This document shows, in pieces, positions 33,714 through 42,807 of a stretch of DNA of 46,554 bases (positions within the stretch are counted from its first letter, which is position 1; every line of letters begins with the position of its first letter). Made by a program: the position numbers and the translations under genes. The DNA is from Myxococcales bacterium. GTDB taxonomy: Bacteria; Myxococcota_A; Polyangia; Polyangiales; Polyangiaceae. The notes below the pieces were generated by a model, which was not told where the DNA came from, made no database searches, and saw only the letters and a list, made by a program, of their open reading frames with translations. Location of the stretch: positions 1 through 46,554 of the forward strand of contig JAAZAA010000007.1 in the NCBI GenBank assembly GCA_012514535.1, in the 5' to 3' direction.

Positions 33714-34232
33714 ATGAGCTCGCTGGTGACCTACGTGGTGCAGGTGTCATCGACCCTGCTGGTCTTCGGTGTCATCGCCGCCGCGCTCATCCACTTCGGG
33801 CGCCGATCGGGTCGGCGCCCTGCGGGCCCCCTGGAGCTGCTGGACCGCCTGCACCTCGGGGGCCGACGGGTGGTCTATCTGGTGCGCGCAGGGGAGCGCG
33901 TGCTCGTCGTAGGAGGGAGCGAAGGAGGGCTCACGCGGCTGGGTGAACTCGACGCCAGCGCGCTGCCCCGCACCACGCCGCGGCGGTCCCTGGGCGCACG
34001 CCGAGAGCCCGCATCACGGGAGCCTGCGTCACGAGAGCCCGTATCACGGGAGCCTGCGTCACGAGAGCCCACCGGTGCACTCCGCGAGCCCGGTGACGCG
34101 CTCCAAAGGTCCAGGGGCGCCGGCGAGGTGCCCAGCGCCAGCCAGGAGCCCCAGGGCGCCAGCCCCGCGACAGGGCCCGGGCCTGGGAGCTGGCCACGGA
34201 GCGGGGCCGCAGGAGGAACTCCGAGTCGCTGA
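33714..34232 (+). CDS. fliO: FliO-like export-apparatus assembly protein
   Basis: 172 aa. An N-terminal membrane helix (residues about 5-28) is followed by a short FliO domain (GPLELLDRLHLGGRRVVYLVRAGERVLVVGG). The rest (about 85-172) is hydrophilic and disordered, with a pentapeptide repeat (REPAS-type, residues 97-120). FliO is a scaffold that helps assemble the FliP/SctR pore of flagellar export systems. The next gene, 9 nt downstream, encodes that pore protein, which supports the call despite weak conservation. The ribosome site GGAGGG is rather far from the ATG. Confidence 0.7.
   Translation: MSSLVTYVVQVSSTLLVFGVIAAALIHFGRRSGRRPAGPLELLDRLHLGGRRVVYLVRAGERVLVVGGSEGGLTRLGELDASALPRTTPRRSLGARREPASREPASREPVSREPASREPTGALREPGDALQRSRGAGEVPSASQEPQGASPATGPGPGSWPRSGAAGGTPSR
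34002..34073. repeat. Alternating 15-mers (30-bp repeat) in the fliO-like gene
   Basis: CGAGAGCCCGCATCA and CGGGAGCCTGCGTCA alternate for nearly five 15-bp units, each encoding REPAS or REPVS. The alternation shows that a 30-bp pair, rather than the 15-mer, was duplicated last. Confidence 0.85.
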
Positions 34233-34241
34233 GGGGGCGCC

Positions 34242-34889
34242 GTGCAGAACACCGACCTCGTCCTCGTGCTGGCAGCCCTCGGGCTGGTGCCGCTGGTCTT
34301 CATGGGCCTGACCGCCTTCGTGAAGATCTCGACGGTGCTGTTCATCACCCGCAGCGCCATCGGCATGCCCGCCGTGCCCGCGAACCTGGTGGTGACGGTG
34401 CTGGCCGGCGCCTTGACCGTCGTCGCCATGATGCCCGTCGGGCAGCTCATCCACGGACGGCTGACCCCGCTGCTCGAGCAGGTCGAAGAGCGACCGCTGG
34501 GCGAGCTCGCCAGCGAGGCCCTGGACCGGCTGCGGGAGCCGCTGCGCGATTTCTATCGCGCCAACGCCGCCCCCGGAGAGATCGAGCGCTTCGCCCGGCT
34601 GCAGGAGGAGCAGTCCGCGCCCGGGACCGAGGTGGACCACGGCGCATTCACGGTGGTGATCCCCGCGTTCCTGGTCACGGAGCTGCTCGAGGCCTTCGCC
34701 CTCGGCTTCGCCATCTTCCTGCCGTTCCTGGTGATCGATCTGATCGTCGCCAACGTGCTCGTCGCCCTCGGTGTCCAGGCGATGAGCCCGACGCAGGTCG
34801 CCCTCCCCTTCAAGCTGCTGCTGTTCGTGGCCGTGGACGGCTGGGGCCTCCTGGCCCGCTCCCTCGCGAGCGGCTACGTCCCGGGCTGA
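34242..34889 (+). CDS. sctR: Type III export-apparatus pore protein SctR/FliP
   Basis: 215 aa from a GTG start, the SctR length and without the cleavable signal peptide of many FliP. Signature stretches: LTAFVKISTVLFITRSAIG, PANLVVTVLAGALTV, VVIPAFLVTELLEAF, GFAIFLPFLVIDLIVANVLVALG and SPTQVALPFKLLLFVAVDGW. Four or five hydrophobic segments. SctR/FliP forms the pentameric core of the export gate with SctS/FliQ and SctT/FliR. Those genes do not follow here: a strong terminator comes next. FliO-type partner immediately upstream. Confidence 0.88.
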   Translation: MQNTDLVLVLAALGLVPLVFMGLTAFVKISTVLFITRSAIGMPAVPANLVVTVLAGALTVVAMMPVGQLIHGRLTPLLEQVEERPLGELASEALDRLREPLRDFYRANAAPGEIERFARLQEEQSAPGTEVDHGAFTVVIPAFLVTELLEAFALGFAIFLPFLVIDLIVANVLVALGVQAMSPTQVALPFKLLLFVAVDGWGLLARSLASGYVPG

Positions 34890-34972
34890 CGCTACGGCGG
34901 CGCCCCTTGCTTGGGTCGCCGCGGGATCGGCGAGGCGCGGCAGGTGCGGACAGGGGCGCTCCGAAGGCTCGG

Positions 34973-35013
34973 CCGCCGCTCGGCCCCTCACTCACTCGGG
35001 AGCCGAGCGGCGG
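34973..35013. terminator. Bidirectional terminator between sctR and lipoprotein gene
   Basis: CCGCCGCTCGGC / GCCGAGCGGCGG is a perfect 12-bp inverted repeat with a 17-nt loop, midway between two convergent genes. Confidence 0.6.
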
Positions 35014-35073
35014 AGGGCACGGCACAGCTGGGAACCGCCGTAGGCCGCCGCCGTCCATGCGCCTTCGACGGGC

Positions 35074-35595
35074 TCAGAACCGCACCACGTGGTCGACGCT
35101 CATCGCGAGCTGCTCGGCGTCGGAGCCCGTGGTCACCGCACGCACCCGCTCGAGCACCTGGCGCCCCGTCGCCGCGTCCTCCGCGGTGACGTCCACGAGG
35201 TACCCGTTCTGGGCGGCGGACACGCTGACCCGCACCCCGGGGATCGCAAGCGGATCGCTGCTCTGCTGGCTCGAGGCGGCGTGCTGGGCCACCTGGCAGC
35301 TGGCGGCGCGGTGCACGTACTCCTGCGTCACACCTTCCCGGGCGGGCACGAACACGCGCGCGCCGGTGGTTTGCTGTCGGGGCGCCCTGCCGATGGGACG
35401 CTGCTCCTTGCGCGCCTCGACGAAGGACACGCCCTCCCAGGCGAACAGGCTCACGTCCCGGGCCTCGGTGGGCAAGCCTGCGCAGGCCCGATCGGGATCT
35501 CCCGCGCGCGCGCTCTCGGCCTTCGGGGTGGCCGCCGAGCACCCGAGAGCGAGGAGGAGGGCGGGAACGGCGAGGGCGAGCTTGCTAGTATACAT
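35074..35595 (-). CDS. Lipoprotein of unknown function
   Basis: 173 aa from the ATG at 35595, which has GGAG 6 nt upstream; an ATG four codons earlier is possible. A signal peptide (SKLALAVPALLLALGC) ends in a clear lipobox. The mature part has four further Cys or so, a Gln/Ser-rich middle (ASSQQSSDP) and an alternating end (GYLVDVTAEDAATGRQVLERVRAV). No family recognised. It is divergent from the response regulator gene. Confidence 0.7.
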   Translation of the reverse strand: MYTSKLALAVPALLLALGCSAATPKAESARAGDPDRACAGLPTEARDVSLFAWEGVSFVEARKEQRPIGRAPRQQTTGARVFVPAREGVTQEYVHRAASCQVAQHAASSQQSSDPLAIPGVRVSVSAAQNGYLVDVTAEDAATGRQVLERVRAVTTGSDAEQLAMSVDHVVRF

Positions 35596-35747
35596 CGAAG
35601 TCTCCATGGTTGGGTTGAGGTGGCTCCTTGTCACCTCGGCAACGTGAGGCACCCATCCCGGGGAGTCGATGAGCACATTTGCCCATGCACGATCCGTCTC
35701 TTAGCCCATACTCGACCGGGCATGACCCCTATCATCCCAGTCGAACC

Positions 35748-36386
35748 ATGAGCGACCTCCGGGTCGTCGTCATCGACGATCAGACGATCTTCCGAGAGAT
35801 GCTCGCGGAGATCGTCGCCAGCCGCCCTGGTTATCGGGTCGTGGGGCAGTTCCACACGGGGCGGGAAGGCCTCGAGGACACCCTGGGCTTGCACCCGGAT
35901 CTGGTGGTGCTCGACGTGATGTTGCCCGACATGAACGGCATCGACGTGCTGCGAGCCCTCGTGCGGCGACGCCCCTCTCTCAATGTGCTCATGATGACCG
36001 CCTACGAGAAACCGACGGTGGTCCAGGACGCGCTCCGGGCGGGTGCCAAGGGCATCGTGATGAAAGGGACCCCGCTGCGGGAGCTCAAGGAGGCGATCGA
36101 TCGTGTCTCCCGGGGCGGGACGTTCTTCTGCCCCGCCTCCTCGGAGCTCCTGCGCCGCACGGTGGAGCGCCCGATCCAACAAGTGGAGCTCAGCCCCCGA
36201 GAGCGCGAGATCCTCCAGCTGGTGGCCTCCGGTCTCAGCACGAAGGAGATCGCCCGCAAGCTCTCCCTGAGCGCCAAGACCGTGGCGAACCACCGGCTCC
36301 ACATCCGCAACAAGCTGGACCTCCACGACGTGGCCAGCGTCACACGCTACGCCATCGATCGCGGGCTCATCGAGCCCAAGGTATGA
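35748..36386 (+). CDS. NarL/LuxR-type response regulator
   Basis: 212 aa from the ATG at 35748. Receiver domain with VVVIDDQ and phospho-acceptor Asp56 (LVVLDVMLPDMNG), then Lys in GIVMKGTPL. C-terminal LuxR helix-turn-helix (LSPREREILQLVASGLSTKEIARKLSLSAKTVANHRLHI). It should bind DNA after phosphorylation. The hybrid kinase gene begins 21 nt after its stop, so the two are very likely a phosphorelay pair. Confidence 0.92.
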   Translation: MSDLRVVVIDDQTIFREMLAEIVASRPGYRVVGQFHTGREGLEDTLGLHPDLVVLDVMLPDMNGIDVLRALVRRRPSLNVLMMTAYEKPTVVQDALRAGAKGIVMKGTPLRELKEAIDRVSRGGTFFCPASSELLRRTVERPIQQVELSPREREILQLVASGLSTKEIARKLSLSAKTVANHRLHIRNKLDLHDVASVTRYAIDRGLIEPKV

Positions 36387-36407
36387 GGCTCATCGAGGAG
36401 CCCTCCG

Positions 36408-38678
36408 ATGCCCCCTCCCAAGCGGGAAGCAGCCCGCTCCCCCCTCCCCTCTTCAGGACCCACGCAGGACGCGGGTGAGGGAACGCTCCCCGCTCGGGGC
36501 GCTCCGGACGAAGGCGGAGAGAGGGCACGGCGAGAGCTCACGGGCGGCTCGAACGAGGTGTTTCGTGCCGTCGCCGACTACACCTACGACTGGGAGAGCT
36601 GGATCGACGCCACCGGGCAGCTCGTCTGGGTGAACCCCGCCGTCGAACGCATGACCGGCTTCGGGGTGTCGGAGTGCTTCCGGATGAAGGATTACCCGCT
36701 GCCGCTCGTGCACCCGGAGGACCGGGAGGCGATCGGGGCGCTGTTGCGAGCGGCGGCCGCGGGCGGCTCCGGCAACGACTTCGAGTTCCGCGTCGTCACC
36801 AGGCAGGGCGAGACCCGCTGGCTGGCGGTGTCCTGGCAGGGCCTCCAGCAAGGGGACGGAGTGCCGTTGGGGTACCGCACCAGCGTGCGCGACATCCACG
36901 AGCGCAAGCTCGCGGAGCGACGCCTGCAGGAGGCCATGCGCTGGGCCGAGCAGGCCGCCGCCGCGCGACAGGACTTCCTCGCCACCATGAGCCATGAGCT
37001 CAGGACGCCCCTGCAGTGCATCGTCGGCTACGCCCAGCTCCTCGAGGGAGAGCTCGGGGACGCACGACAACGTCACTTCGCCGAGATCGTCCGCACGGAG
37101 GGAGAGGCGCTGCTGCGCATCATCGGCGGCGTGCTCGAGTTCTCGTCGCTCCAGGCCGCCGAGTCCCCCCTCGAGGAGCGCACGTTCCAGCTCGCGGAGA
37201 TCGTCGAGAGCTGCGTGCGCGCCGCCCGCCCCCTGGCGGACGCGAAGGGGCTGTCCCTGGTGACGAAGATCCGCCGTCGCGGGCTACCCCGCTACGTGAT
37301 CGCCGACGATCTCCGCATCCGTCAGGTGCTCACGAACCTGGTGGGCAACGCCATCAAGTTCACCGAGCGGGGGCGCGTCGTCGTCACCCTCGAACCAGGT
37401 CACCCCGCGAGCGATCCACTGGGTGACGACACGGCGACCACGGCGACGACGGCAGAGCGGCCCCGCCGCAGGGTGCGCCTCACCGTGGCGGACACCGGCC
37501 CTGGCATCACGCCCGCGGTCCAGGCGCGGCTCTTCTCACCATTTTATCAAGCAGACGAGAGCACCGCACGGAAACACGGGGGCACGGGGCTCGGGTTGGC
37601 CATCTCCAAGCGCCTCTGCGATCTCCTCGGCGGCGAGCTGTGGGTGGAGACGGAGCCAGGTCGGGGCTCCACCTTCTCCGTGGAGCTGCCGGTCCAGGTG
37701 GCCGAAGCTCACGACATCGGGCGCCCTCCCGCGGCCCCGCTCGCCGACGCGGAGCCGGACCTCACGCCGCCCCGGGCCGACCGCGGCTTCGCCGAGCGTC
37801 ACCCCCTCTCGCTCCTCGTCGTGGACGACAGCCCCGCCGTGCTGGAGCTCACGACGGAGTTCTTGAAGCTGCTCGGCTACGCCGCGGACACCGCCGCCAC
37901 GGCTCACGAGGCCGTCACCGCCGCGGCCCGCCGTCCTTACGATCTCATCCTCATGGACCTGCACATGCCGGATCTCGACGGCGTGACCGCGGCCCGCCTC
38001 ATCCGCGCCCAGGGGGCAGAGCGCTCCACGCGGCCCGCGATCGTCGCCCTCACCGCCGACCCCTTCGCGCGGGCTCGGGCGCTGTCGAGCGAGGGTGGCA
38101 TGGACGCCTTCCTCACCAAGCCTCTGGCCTTCGTCGACCTGAAGGCGTTGCTCACCCGGGTGGCCCAGGGGGAGGCGCTCACGGACCCCCTCCGCCCCCC
38201 CCGAGAGGGCCCCCGAGAGGCCCGACCAGGCCCGACGACGACGCGCCCCCGCACCCGACGAGGACGCCCCGCACTTCGCGAAGCGGAGCTCGACGCCCGC
38301 GTCCTCGACGACCTGCGAGAGACCCGGAGCGGCGACGGCCGAACGCTCCTCGACCGCATGGGCGCCCGGGTCCTCGAGGACGGAGCCCCCCTCCTCGCCG
38401 AGTTGGAATCCATCGTCGCTGCATGGATCCCCGGAGAGCGGAACCCGACGAAGCCGCCTCGGGAGGGGACCGCCGAGGCCTCCCAAGCGCTGCGCCATGT
38501 GGCCCATCGGCTCAAGGGCAACGCCTTGCTCGTGGGCGCCACCGAGCTGGCCCGCCAGTGTCAGAAGCTCGAAGACCTCGCCGCGACGGGTCGGATCGGC
38601 CGGCGTCAGGTCCGCGCCGTCGTCGAGGAGCACCGGGCCCTGGAGCGCACCCTGCGCCGGATCCTCGGCGCTCCCTGA
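36408..38678 (+). CDS. Hybrid sensor histidine kinase (PAS-HisKA-HATPase-REC-Hpt)
   Basis: 756 aa. Order of domains: PAS (about 50-168, with [14 protein letters not shown]), HisKA with phospho-His196 (MSHELRTPL), ATPase with N box ([14 protein letters not shown]), DTGPGI and [10 protein letters not shown], receiver with Asp517 ([13 protein letters not shown]), and a C-terminal Hpt with His700 ([14 protein letters not shown]). No transmembrane segment, so it is cytoplasmic. The full set permits His-Asp-His-Asp transfer ending on the NarL-type regulator encoded just upstream. The link between receiver and Hpt is Pro/Arg-rich. Confidence 0.93.
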   Translation: MPPPKREAARSPLPSSGPTQDAGEGTLPARGAPDEGGERARRELTGGSNEVFRAVADYTYDWESWIDATGQLVWVNPAVERMTGFGVSECFRMKDYPLPLVHPEDREAIGALLRAAAAGGSGNDFEFRVVTRQGETRWLAVSWQGLQQGDGVPLGYRTSVRDIHERKLAERRLQEAMRWAEQAAAARQDFLATMSHELRTPLQCIVGYAQLLEGELGDARQRHFAEIVRTEGEALLRIIGGVLEFSSLQAAESPLEERTFQLAEIVESCVRAARPLADAKGLSLVTKIRRRGLPRYVIADDLRIRQVLTNLVGNAIKFTERGRVVVTLEPGHPASDPLGDDTATTATTAERPRRRVRLTVADTGPGITPAVQARLFSPFYQADESTARKHGGTGLGLAISKRLCDLLGGELWVETEPGRGSTFSVELPVQVAEAHDIGRPPAAPLADAEPDLTPPRADRGFAERHPLSLLVVDDSPAVLELTTEFLKLLGYAADTAATAHEAVTAAARRPYDLILMDLHMPDLDGVTAARLIRAQGAERSTRPAIVALTADPFARARALSSEGGMDAFLTKPLAFVDLKALLTRVAQGEALTDPLRPPREGPREARPGPTTTRPRTRRGRPALREAELDARVLDDLRETRSGDGRTLLDRMGARVLEDGAPLLAELESIVAAWIPGERNPTKPPREGTAEASQALRHVAHRLKGNALLVGATELARQCQKLEDLAATGRIGRRQVRAVVEEHRALERTLRRILGAP

Positions 38679-39085
38679 GAAAAAAACTCCCCTCCCTGAG
38701 GAGGCCCGGAATAAATGCCCCCCCAGGCGGTTGGCCACCGCGACGGGCTGGGTGTTCCCCTGGTGACCGCGCGCGCAGTCGCCCCCCTCCCTCATCAATC
38801 CATGCAATTGACAGTGATCGACTCGTCGTTAGGATGCCGCGGCCGCGTCCCCCCCAGTGGAGGGACGATACGCCGATGGGAGAGGTACGCGGCGCAGGGA
38901 GCCAGTGACCCCTTCGTTGGGTCTCCGCGTCTCCCGGGGCACCCCCACCAGGGAAGTGGCCTTTTCAGAAGCGGGGTTCCGCGCTGCGGACACCTCGGCT
39001 CCTCGGATCACGGTTTCGTCGGCGGAGGCCCCTCGGGTCCCGCCTCTCTCGAACAGGAACGGCCCAGCACCCAATTGGAGGTCGG
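38679..39085. other. Intergenic region with ABC-operon promoter and long leader
   Basis: 407 nt without a supported gene. After the kinase stop, a short hairpin CCTCC-CTGA-GGAGG (38691-38704) may terminate weakly. A strong promoter follows (38808-38835), leaving about 245 nt of untranslated leader. A 10-codon reading frame starts with an ATG at 38875 and ends at a TGA at 38905. Confidence 0.55.
38808..38835 (+). promoter_or_regulatory. Sigma-70-like promoter of the Gld-type ABC operon
   Basis: A perfect -35 box TTGACA (38808-38813), a 16-bp spacer and TAGGAT (38830-38835). The surrounding 38790-38830 is AT-richer than the rest of the window. Predicted transcription start about 38842, some 245 nt before the first gene. 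Confidence 0.7.
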
Positions 39086-40207
39086 ATGTCTACCGACGTC
39101 ATGATTCAAGCCAGCGACCTGTCGAAGCGTTTCGGACACGTGCGAGCGCTCGACAAGGTCAGCTTCCAAGTGAAAAAAGGCGAGGTCGTCGGATTTCTCG
39201 GCCCCAACGGGGCGGGCAAGTCCACGGCCATGCGGATCCTGACGTGCTTCCTGTCGCCCAGCGCGGGCTCGGCGACGGTGCACGGCTACGACGTATTCGA
39301 CGATCCGCTCGCCGTGCGGCGCTCCATCGGCTACCTGCCCCAGCGCGCGCCCCTCTACACGGACATGTCCGTCATCGACTATCTCCGCTTCACCTCGGAG
39401 ATCCGCGGACTGTCCCCCGCGACGTTCAAGAAGCGCCTCGGCACCGTGATCGAGGTGTGCGGACTGGCCCAGGTGATGACGAAGGACATCGGCACCTTGT
39501 CCCACGGCTACCGCCAGCGCGTGGGCCTGGGGCAGGCGCTCATTCACGACCCGCCGATCCTCATCCTCGACGAACCGACGGCGGATCTCGATCCCAACGA
39601 GAAGGCGGAGGTCATCCGCTACATCCAGGAGATCGGCCGCGACCGGACGGTGCTGCTGTCCACGCACAACCTCTCGGAGGTGGAGCAGGCCTGCGCCCGC
39701 GCGATCATCATCAGCAAGGGCAAGATCGTCGCCGACGGGCAGCTCGAGGAGATCCGCGCCAAGTCGGGCGGCATCCGCTACGTCGTCGCCGTCGACGGGC
39801 AGGGCGCCGAGGGCGACCAGGCGGCGCCGGGCTACTCGGATCTCGAGGAAGCGTTCGGGAAGCTGCCGGGCGTGAAGCACGTCCGTGAGCTCCGCACGGA
39901 GGAGAACGCCCGCCGCGTGGAGATCGCCGGGCCCCCCGACGCGGATCTGCGGGCGGAGATTTTCCGCCTCATGGTGGCGCGGGGTTGGACCCTGCTCGAG
40001 CTGCGCCGCGACGCGCAGAGCCTCGACGCCGTGTTCCGGGATCTCACGAAGGCCGACGAGGCCCTGGATCGTGGCCGAGAGTGGGACGAGGCCGTTGCCG
40101 CGGGTCCCGCCGACGAGGACGACGACGACGACGACGATAGCGAGGACGACGACACGGACGCGGCGAGCGCCGCCGAGCCCGTCGCCGAAGCCGCGGAGAA
40201 GAGGTGA
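39086..40207 (+). CDS. ABC transporter ATPase, GldA-like
   Basis: 373 aa. Walker A GPNGAGKS (39-46), signature LSHGYRQ (138-144, the LSxGYRQ form of GldA-like proteins), Walker B LILDEPTADLDP and the H-loop STHNLSEVE. After the ATPase core (about 235 aa) is a C-terminal extension that predicts an alpha/beta domain (about 240-340) and a run of Asp/Glu (EDDDDDDDSEDDD). First gene of a four-gene operon; its stop overlaps the next gene's possible GTG. With the permease and GldG-like protein it forms the ABC unit known in Bacteroidota for gliding; the role here is unknown. Confidence 0.9.
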   Translation: MSTDVMIQASDLSKRFGHVRALDKVSFQVKKGEVVGFLGPNGAGKSTAMRILTCFLSPSAGSATVHGYDVFDDPLAVRRSIGYLPQRAPLYTDMSVIDYLRFTSEIRGLSPATFKKRLGTVIEVCGLAQVMTKDIGTLSHGYRQRVGLGQALIHDPPILILDEPTADLDPNEKAEVIRYIQEIGRDRTVLLSTHNLSEVEQACARAIIISKGKIVADGQLEEIRAKSGGIRYVVAVDGQGAEGDQAAPGYSDLEEAFGKLPGVKHVRELRTEENARRVEIAGPPDADLRAEIFRLMVARGWTLLELRRDAQSLDAVFRDLTKADEALDRGREWDEAVAAGPADEDDDDDDDSEDDDTDAASAAEPVAEAAEKR

Positions 40208-40209
40208 CC

Positions 40210-40944
40210 ATGACGCCTACCTTGACGATCGCGAAGCGCGAGTTTCGCTCCTACTTCGATTCCCCCCTGGCCTACGTGGTCATCTGCCTGAGCTTCTTCG
40301 GCTTGGGGCTGTTCTTCTTCATGTATCGCGGCGGGTTCTGGCAGCTGGACCGCGCCACGATGCAGCCGCTGTTCGAGTTCGTGCCCGCCGGGCTGGCGAT
40401 GCTGGTCATCCCCGTCGTGACGATGCGGCTCATGGCGGAAGAGAAGCGCAGCGGCACCCTCGAGATGCTCATCACCTTGCCGGTGAAGGACAGCGACGTC
40501 GTGCTCGGCAAGTTCATCGGAGCTTTCGGCCTGGTGCTGACCATCGTGACCGCGACGCTCCTGTACCCGGTGCTCATGTTCAAGGCGCCCTGGAACCTGG
40601 GTCCGCTCGACATGGGGCCCGTGTGGAGCGGTTACCTCGGCCTGGTGCTCTACGCCGCCGCTGCGGTGTCCGTGGGACTCTTGATCAGCTCACTCACGGA
40701 CAGTCAGGCCGTCGCCTTCTTCGTGACCTTCTTCGTGCTGGGTGCGTTCTGGTTCTCCGGGAACGTCGCCGACCACCTCTCCGGCGCCAGCGCCAACGTG
40801 CTGCACTACGTGAGCTTCCAGTCACGAATGAGCGGCTTCATGCGCGGGCTCATCGACTCCCGCGACGTCGTGTTCTTCCTGTCCATCACGATCCTGGCGC
40901 TCGTGGTGGCTTTCCGGGCGCTCGAGCGCCGCAAGTGGGCGTGA
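40210..40944 (+). CDS. ABC-2-type permease, GldF-like
   Basis: 244 aa from the ATG at 40210 (a GTG at 40204 overlaps the upstream stop). Six hydrophobic segments. The signature TIAKREFRSYFDSPLAY and MRLMAEEKRSGTLEMLITLPV are typical of ABC-2 permeases paired with GldG-like proteins. It probably forms the membrane channel or mechanical element driven by the GldA-like ATPase. AGAGG lies at proper distance. 3 nt separate its stop from the next start. Confidence 0.9.
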   Translation: MTPTLTIAKREFRSYFDSPLAYVVICLSFFGLGLFFFMYRGGFWQLDRATMQPLFEFVPAGLAMLVIPVVTMRLMAEEKRSGTLEMLITLPVKDSDVVLGKFIGAFGLVLTIVTATLLYPVLMFKAPWNLGPLDMGPVWSGYLGLVLYAAAAVSVGLLISSLTDSQAVAFFVTFFVLGAFWFSGNVADHLSGASANVLHYVSFQSRMSGFMRGLIDSRDVVFFLSITILALVVAFRALERRKWA

Positions 40945-40947
40945 CCG

Positions 40948-42795
40948 ATGGCTAACCAGGACCGCAGGCGCAAAGTCGCCACCCAAACCGGGCTCTACCT
41001 CGTCGTCATCACGGCGATCGTAGTGGTCGCCAACATGCTGAGCGCGGGCGCGTACGTCCGCTCCGATCGGACCAAGACTCAGCGCTACACCCTCAGCGAA
41101 GGCTCCGGCCGGCTCGTGCGCACCCTGAACGAGCCCGTCCACGTCGAAGCCTACGTGAAGACGGGCCTCGCTCAGCTCGACGCCTTCGTCCGCGATCTCA
41201 CCGATCTGCTGAAGGAGTACGAGCGCGTCGGCGACGGGAAGTTCCAGTACACGATCATCGAGCCGGACACGGACGAGCTCCGTGAGCGGGCGCGCGAGGC
41301 GGGCCTCCAGGAGCAGCCCTTCGGCGAAGCCAGCGCGACCGGCGCCGACCAGGCCTCCGTGACGCAGGGCTTCATGGGCTTGGTGTTCAAGTACGGCAGC
41401 GAGAAGGGCGTGATCCCTGCCCTGCATCCCGCCCGCGGCGAGGGGCTCGAGTTCTGGATCACGAACAAGATCCGCGAGATCCGCGACAAGAACGACGACA
41501 TCAAGCACCGCATCGGCGTCGTCACGGGCAAGGACGAGCTCAAGCTCGACGACACCAACCTGGTGGCGCGGCAGGGAGGCGGCGGTGCGCCCAGCCTCAA
41601 GCAGATCATCCAGCAGGCGTTCCCCTTCTACACCATCGAAGAGGTGGACCTGAAGGAAGGCAACGAGCCCATCGACTCGGGCTTCGTCGGCCTCATCATC
41701 ACCCAGCCGCGCAAGGCCTACACGGAGAAGGAGCTGCGCCGCGTCGACGAGTTCCTCATGCTCGGCGGCAAGTCCCTGGCGGTGTTCGCTTCCGCCGTGA
41801 CGATGAAGCCGAACGATCCCTCCATGAAGGCGGAGCTCGACCTGCACGGCCTCGATCAGCTGCTCACCGGCTACGGCATCGAGATGAAGAAGGACGCCCT
41901 CTTCGATCACGGCGCCCAGTTCCGTCTCCCCGTGCTGACCCAGATGGGCGGCATGGGTTGGATCCGCCACCCCGGCATCGCCCACGTCGTGAACGACTCG
42001 CGGTTCGAGGAAGACGAGAAGCTCCTGGACACGAGCTTCCCCGGCTTCTTCCGGATGGACGAGATGATGGTGCCCTTCCCCTCGAGCCTCGTGCTCCATC
42101 GGGACAAGCAGCCCGAGGACGTGGAGCTCAAGGTCACCGCGCGCACGACGCCCGGCACCACCTCCACGACGGACGGCCCGGTCGACATGAGCCTGCGTGA
42201 GCAGTGGGAGACGAGGCCGCCCTTCGAGCAGCGCATCATCGGCGCGGTCGCCGAAGGCAAGCTGAAGAGCGCCTTCGCCGGAAAGCCCGACGAGTCGATC
42301 AAGCCCGCCGACAGGGCGCCCGAGCCCTCGCGAGTCTTCGTGCTCGCCTCGAGCCAGTTCCTGACCAACCCGTTCGCCTACGCGGGCAACGGCCCCGAGC
42401 TGGGCGGACAGTTCCAGATGATGGGCGGGATCGGTGGCGACCAGCAGCTCCAGATGATGGCGGGGCCCTACGCGCAGAAGTACCTCACCGCGACGATCCT
42501 CTCCCTGAAGAACACCCTGGACTGGATGAGCGGGGACACCGATCTGATCGCGGCGAGCGCCAAGATCCTCGGCGAGCCCAACCTGACCTACTCGAGCATC
42601 CGCAAGCCCGAGTTCAAGGCCGAGGACAGCGAAGAGGAGATGCGCCGCAAGGACGAGGAGTACCGCAAGAAGCGCAAGGAGCTGCAGCAGCAGGTCCAGT
42701 GGTCCCTCACCCTCGGGGTGCCCGTGCTCTTCGCGGGCTTCGGGGTGGTCCGCTGGCGTTCACGGGAATCCAAGCGCAACAGCAAGGTCGTTTGA
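40948..42795 (+). CDS. GldG-family ABC auxiliary membrane protein
   Basis: 615 aa. N-terminal helix (LYLVVITAIVVVANMLSAGA), a large periplasmic part with the family start RYTLSEGSGRLVRTLNEPVHVEAYVK, a middle GATase-like/ABC_transp_aux region (LIITQPRKAYTEKELRRVDEFLMLGGKSLAVF), and a C-terminal helix (WSLTLGVPVLFAGFGVV) after a charged stretch. Such proteins sit in the same membrane complex as the ATPase and permease. Third in the operon. Confidence 0.88.
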   Translation: MANQDRRRKVATQTGLYLVVITAIVVVANMLSAGAYVRSDRTKTQRYTLSEGSGRLVRTLNEPVHVEAYVKTGLAQLDAFVRDLTDLLKEYERVGDGKFQYTIIEPDTDELRERAREAGLQEQPFGEASATGADQASVTQGFMGLVFKYGSEKGVIPALHPARGEGLEFWITNKIREIRDKNDDIKHRIGVVTGKDELKLDDTNLVARQGGGGAPSLKQIIQQAFPFYTIEEVDLKEGNEPIDSGFVGLIITQPRKAYTEKELRRVDEFLMLGGKSLAVFASAVTMKPNDPSMKAELDLHGLDQLLTGYGIEMKKDALFDHGAQFRLPVLTQMGGMGWIRHPGIAHVVNDSRFEEDEKLLDTSFPGFFRMDEMMVPFPSSLVLHRDKQPEDVELKVTARTTPGTTSTTDGPVDMSLREQWETRPPFEQRIIGAVAEGKLKSAFAGKPDESIKPADRAPEPSRVFVLASSQFLTNPFAYAGNGPELGGQFQMMGGIGGDQQLQMMAGPYAQKYLTATILSLKNTLDWMSGDTDLIAASAKILGEPNLTYSSIRKPEFKAEDSEEEMRRKDEEYRKKRKELQQQVQWSLTLGVPVLFAGFGVVRWRSRESKRNSKVV

Positions 42796-42807
42796 GGGAG
42801 GTTTGCC

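Noticed and set aside
38857-39888. Plus-strand frame overlapping the GldA-like gene
   Set aside because: Out of frame with the ATPase motifs; downstream part has shadow composition.
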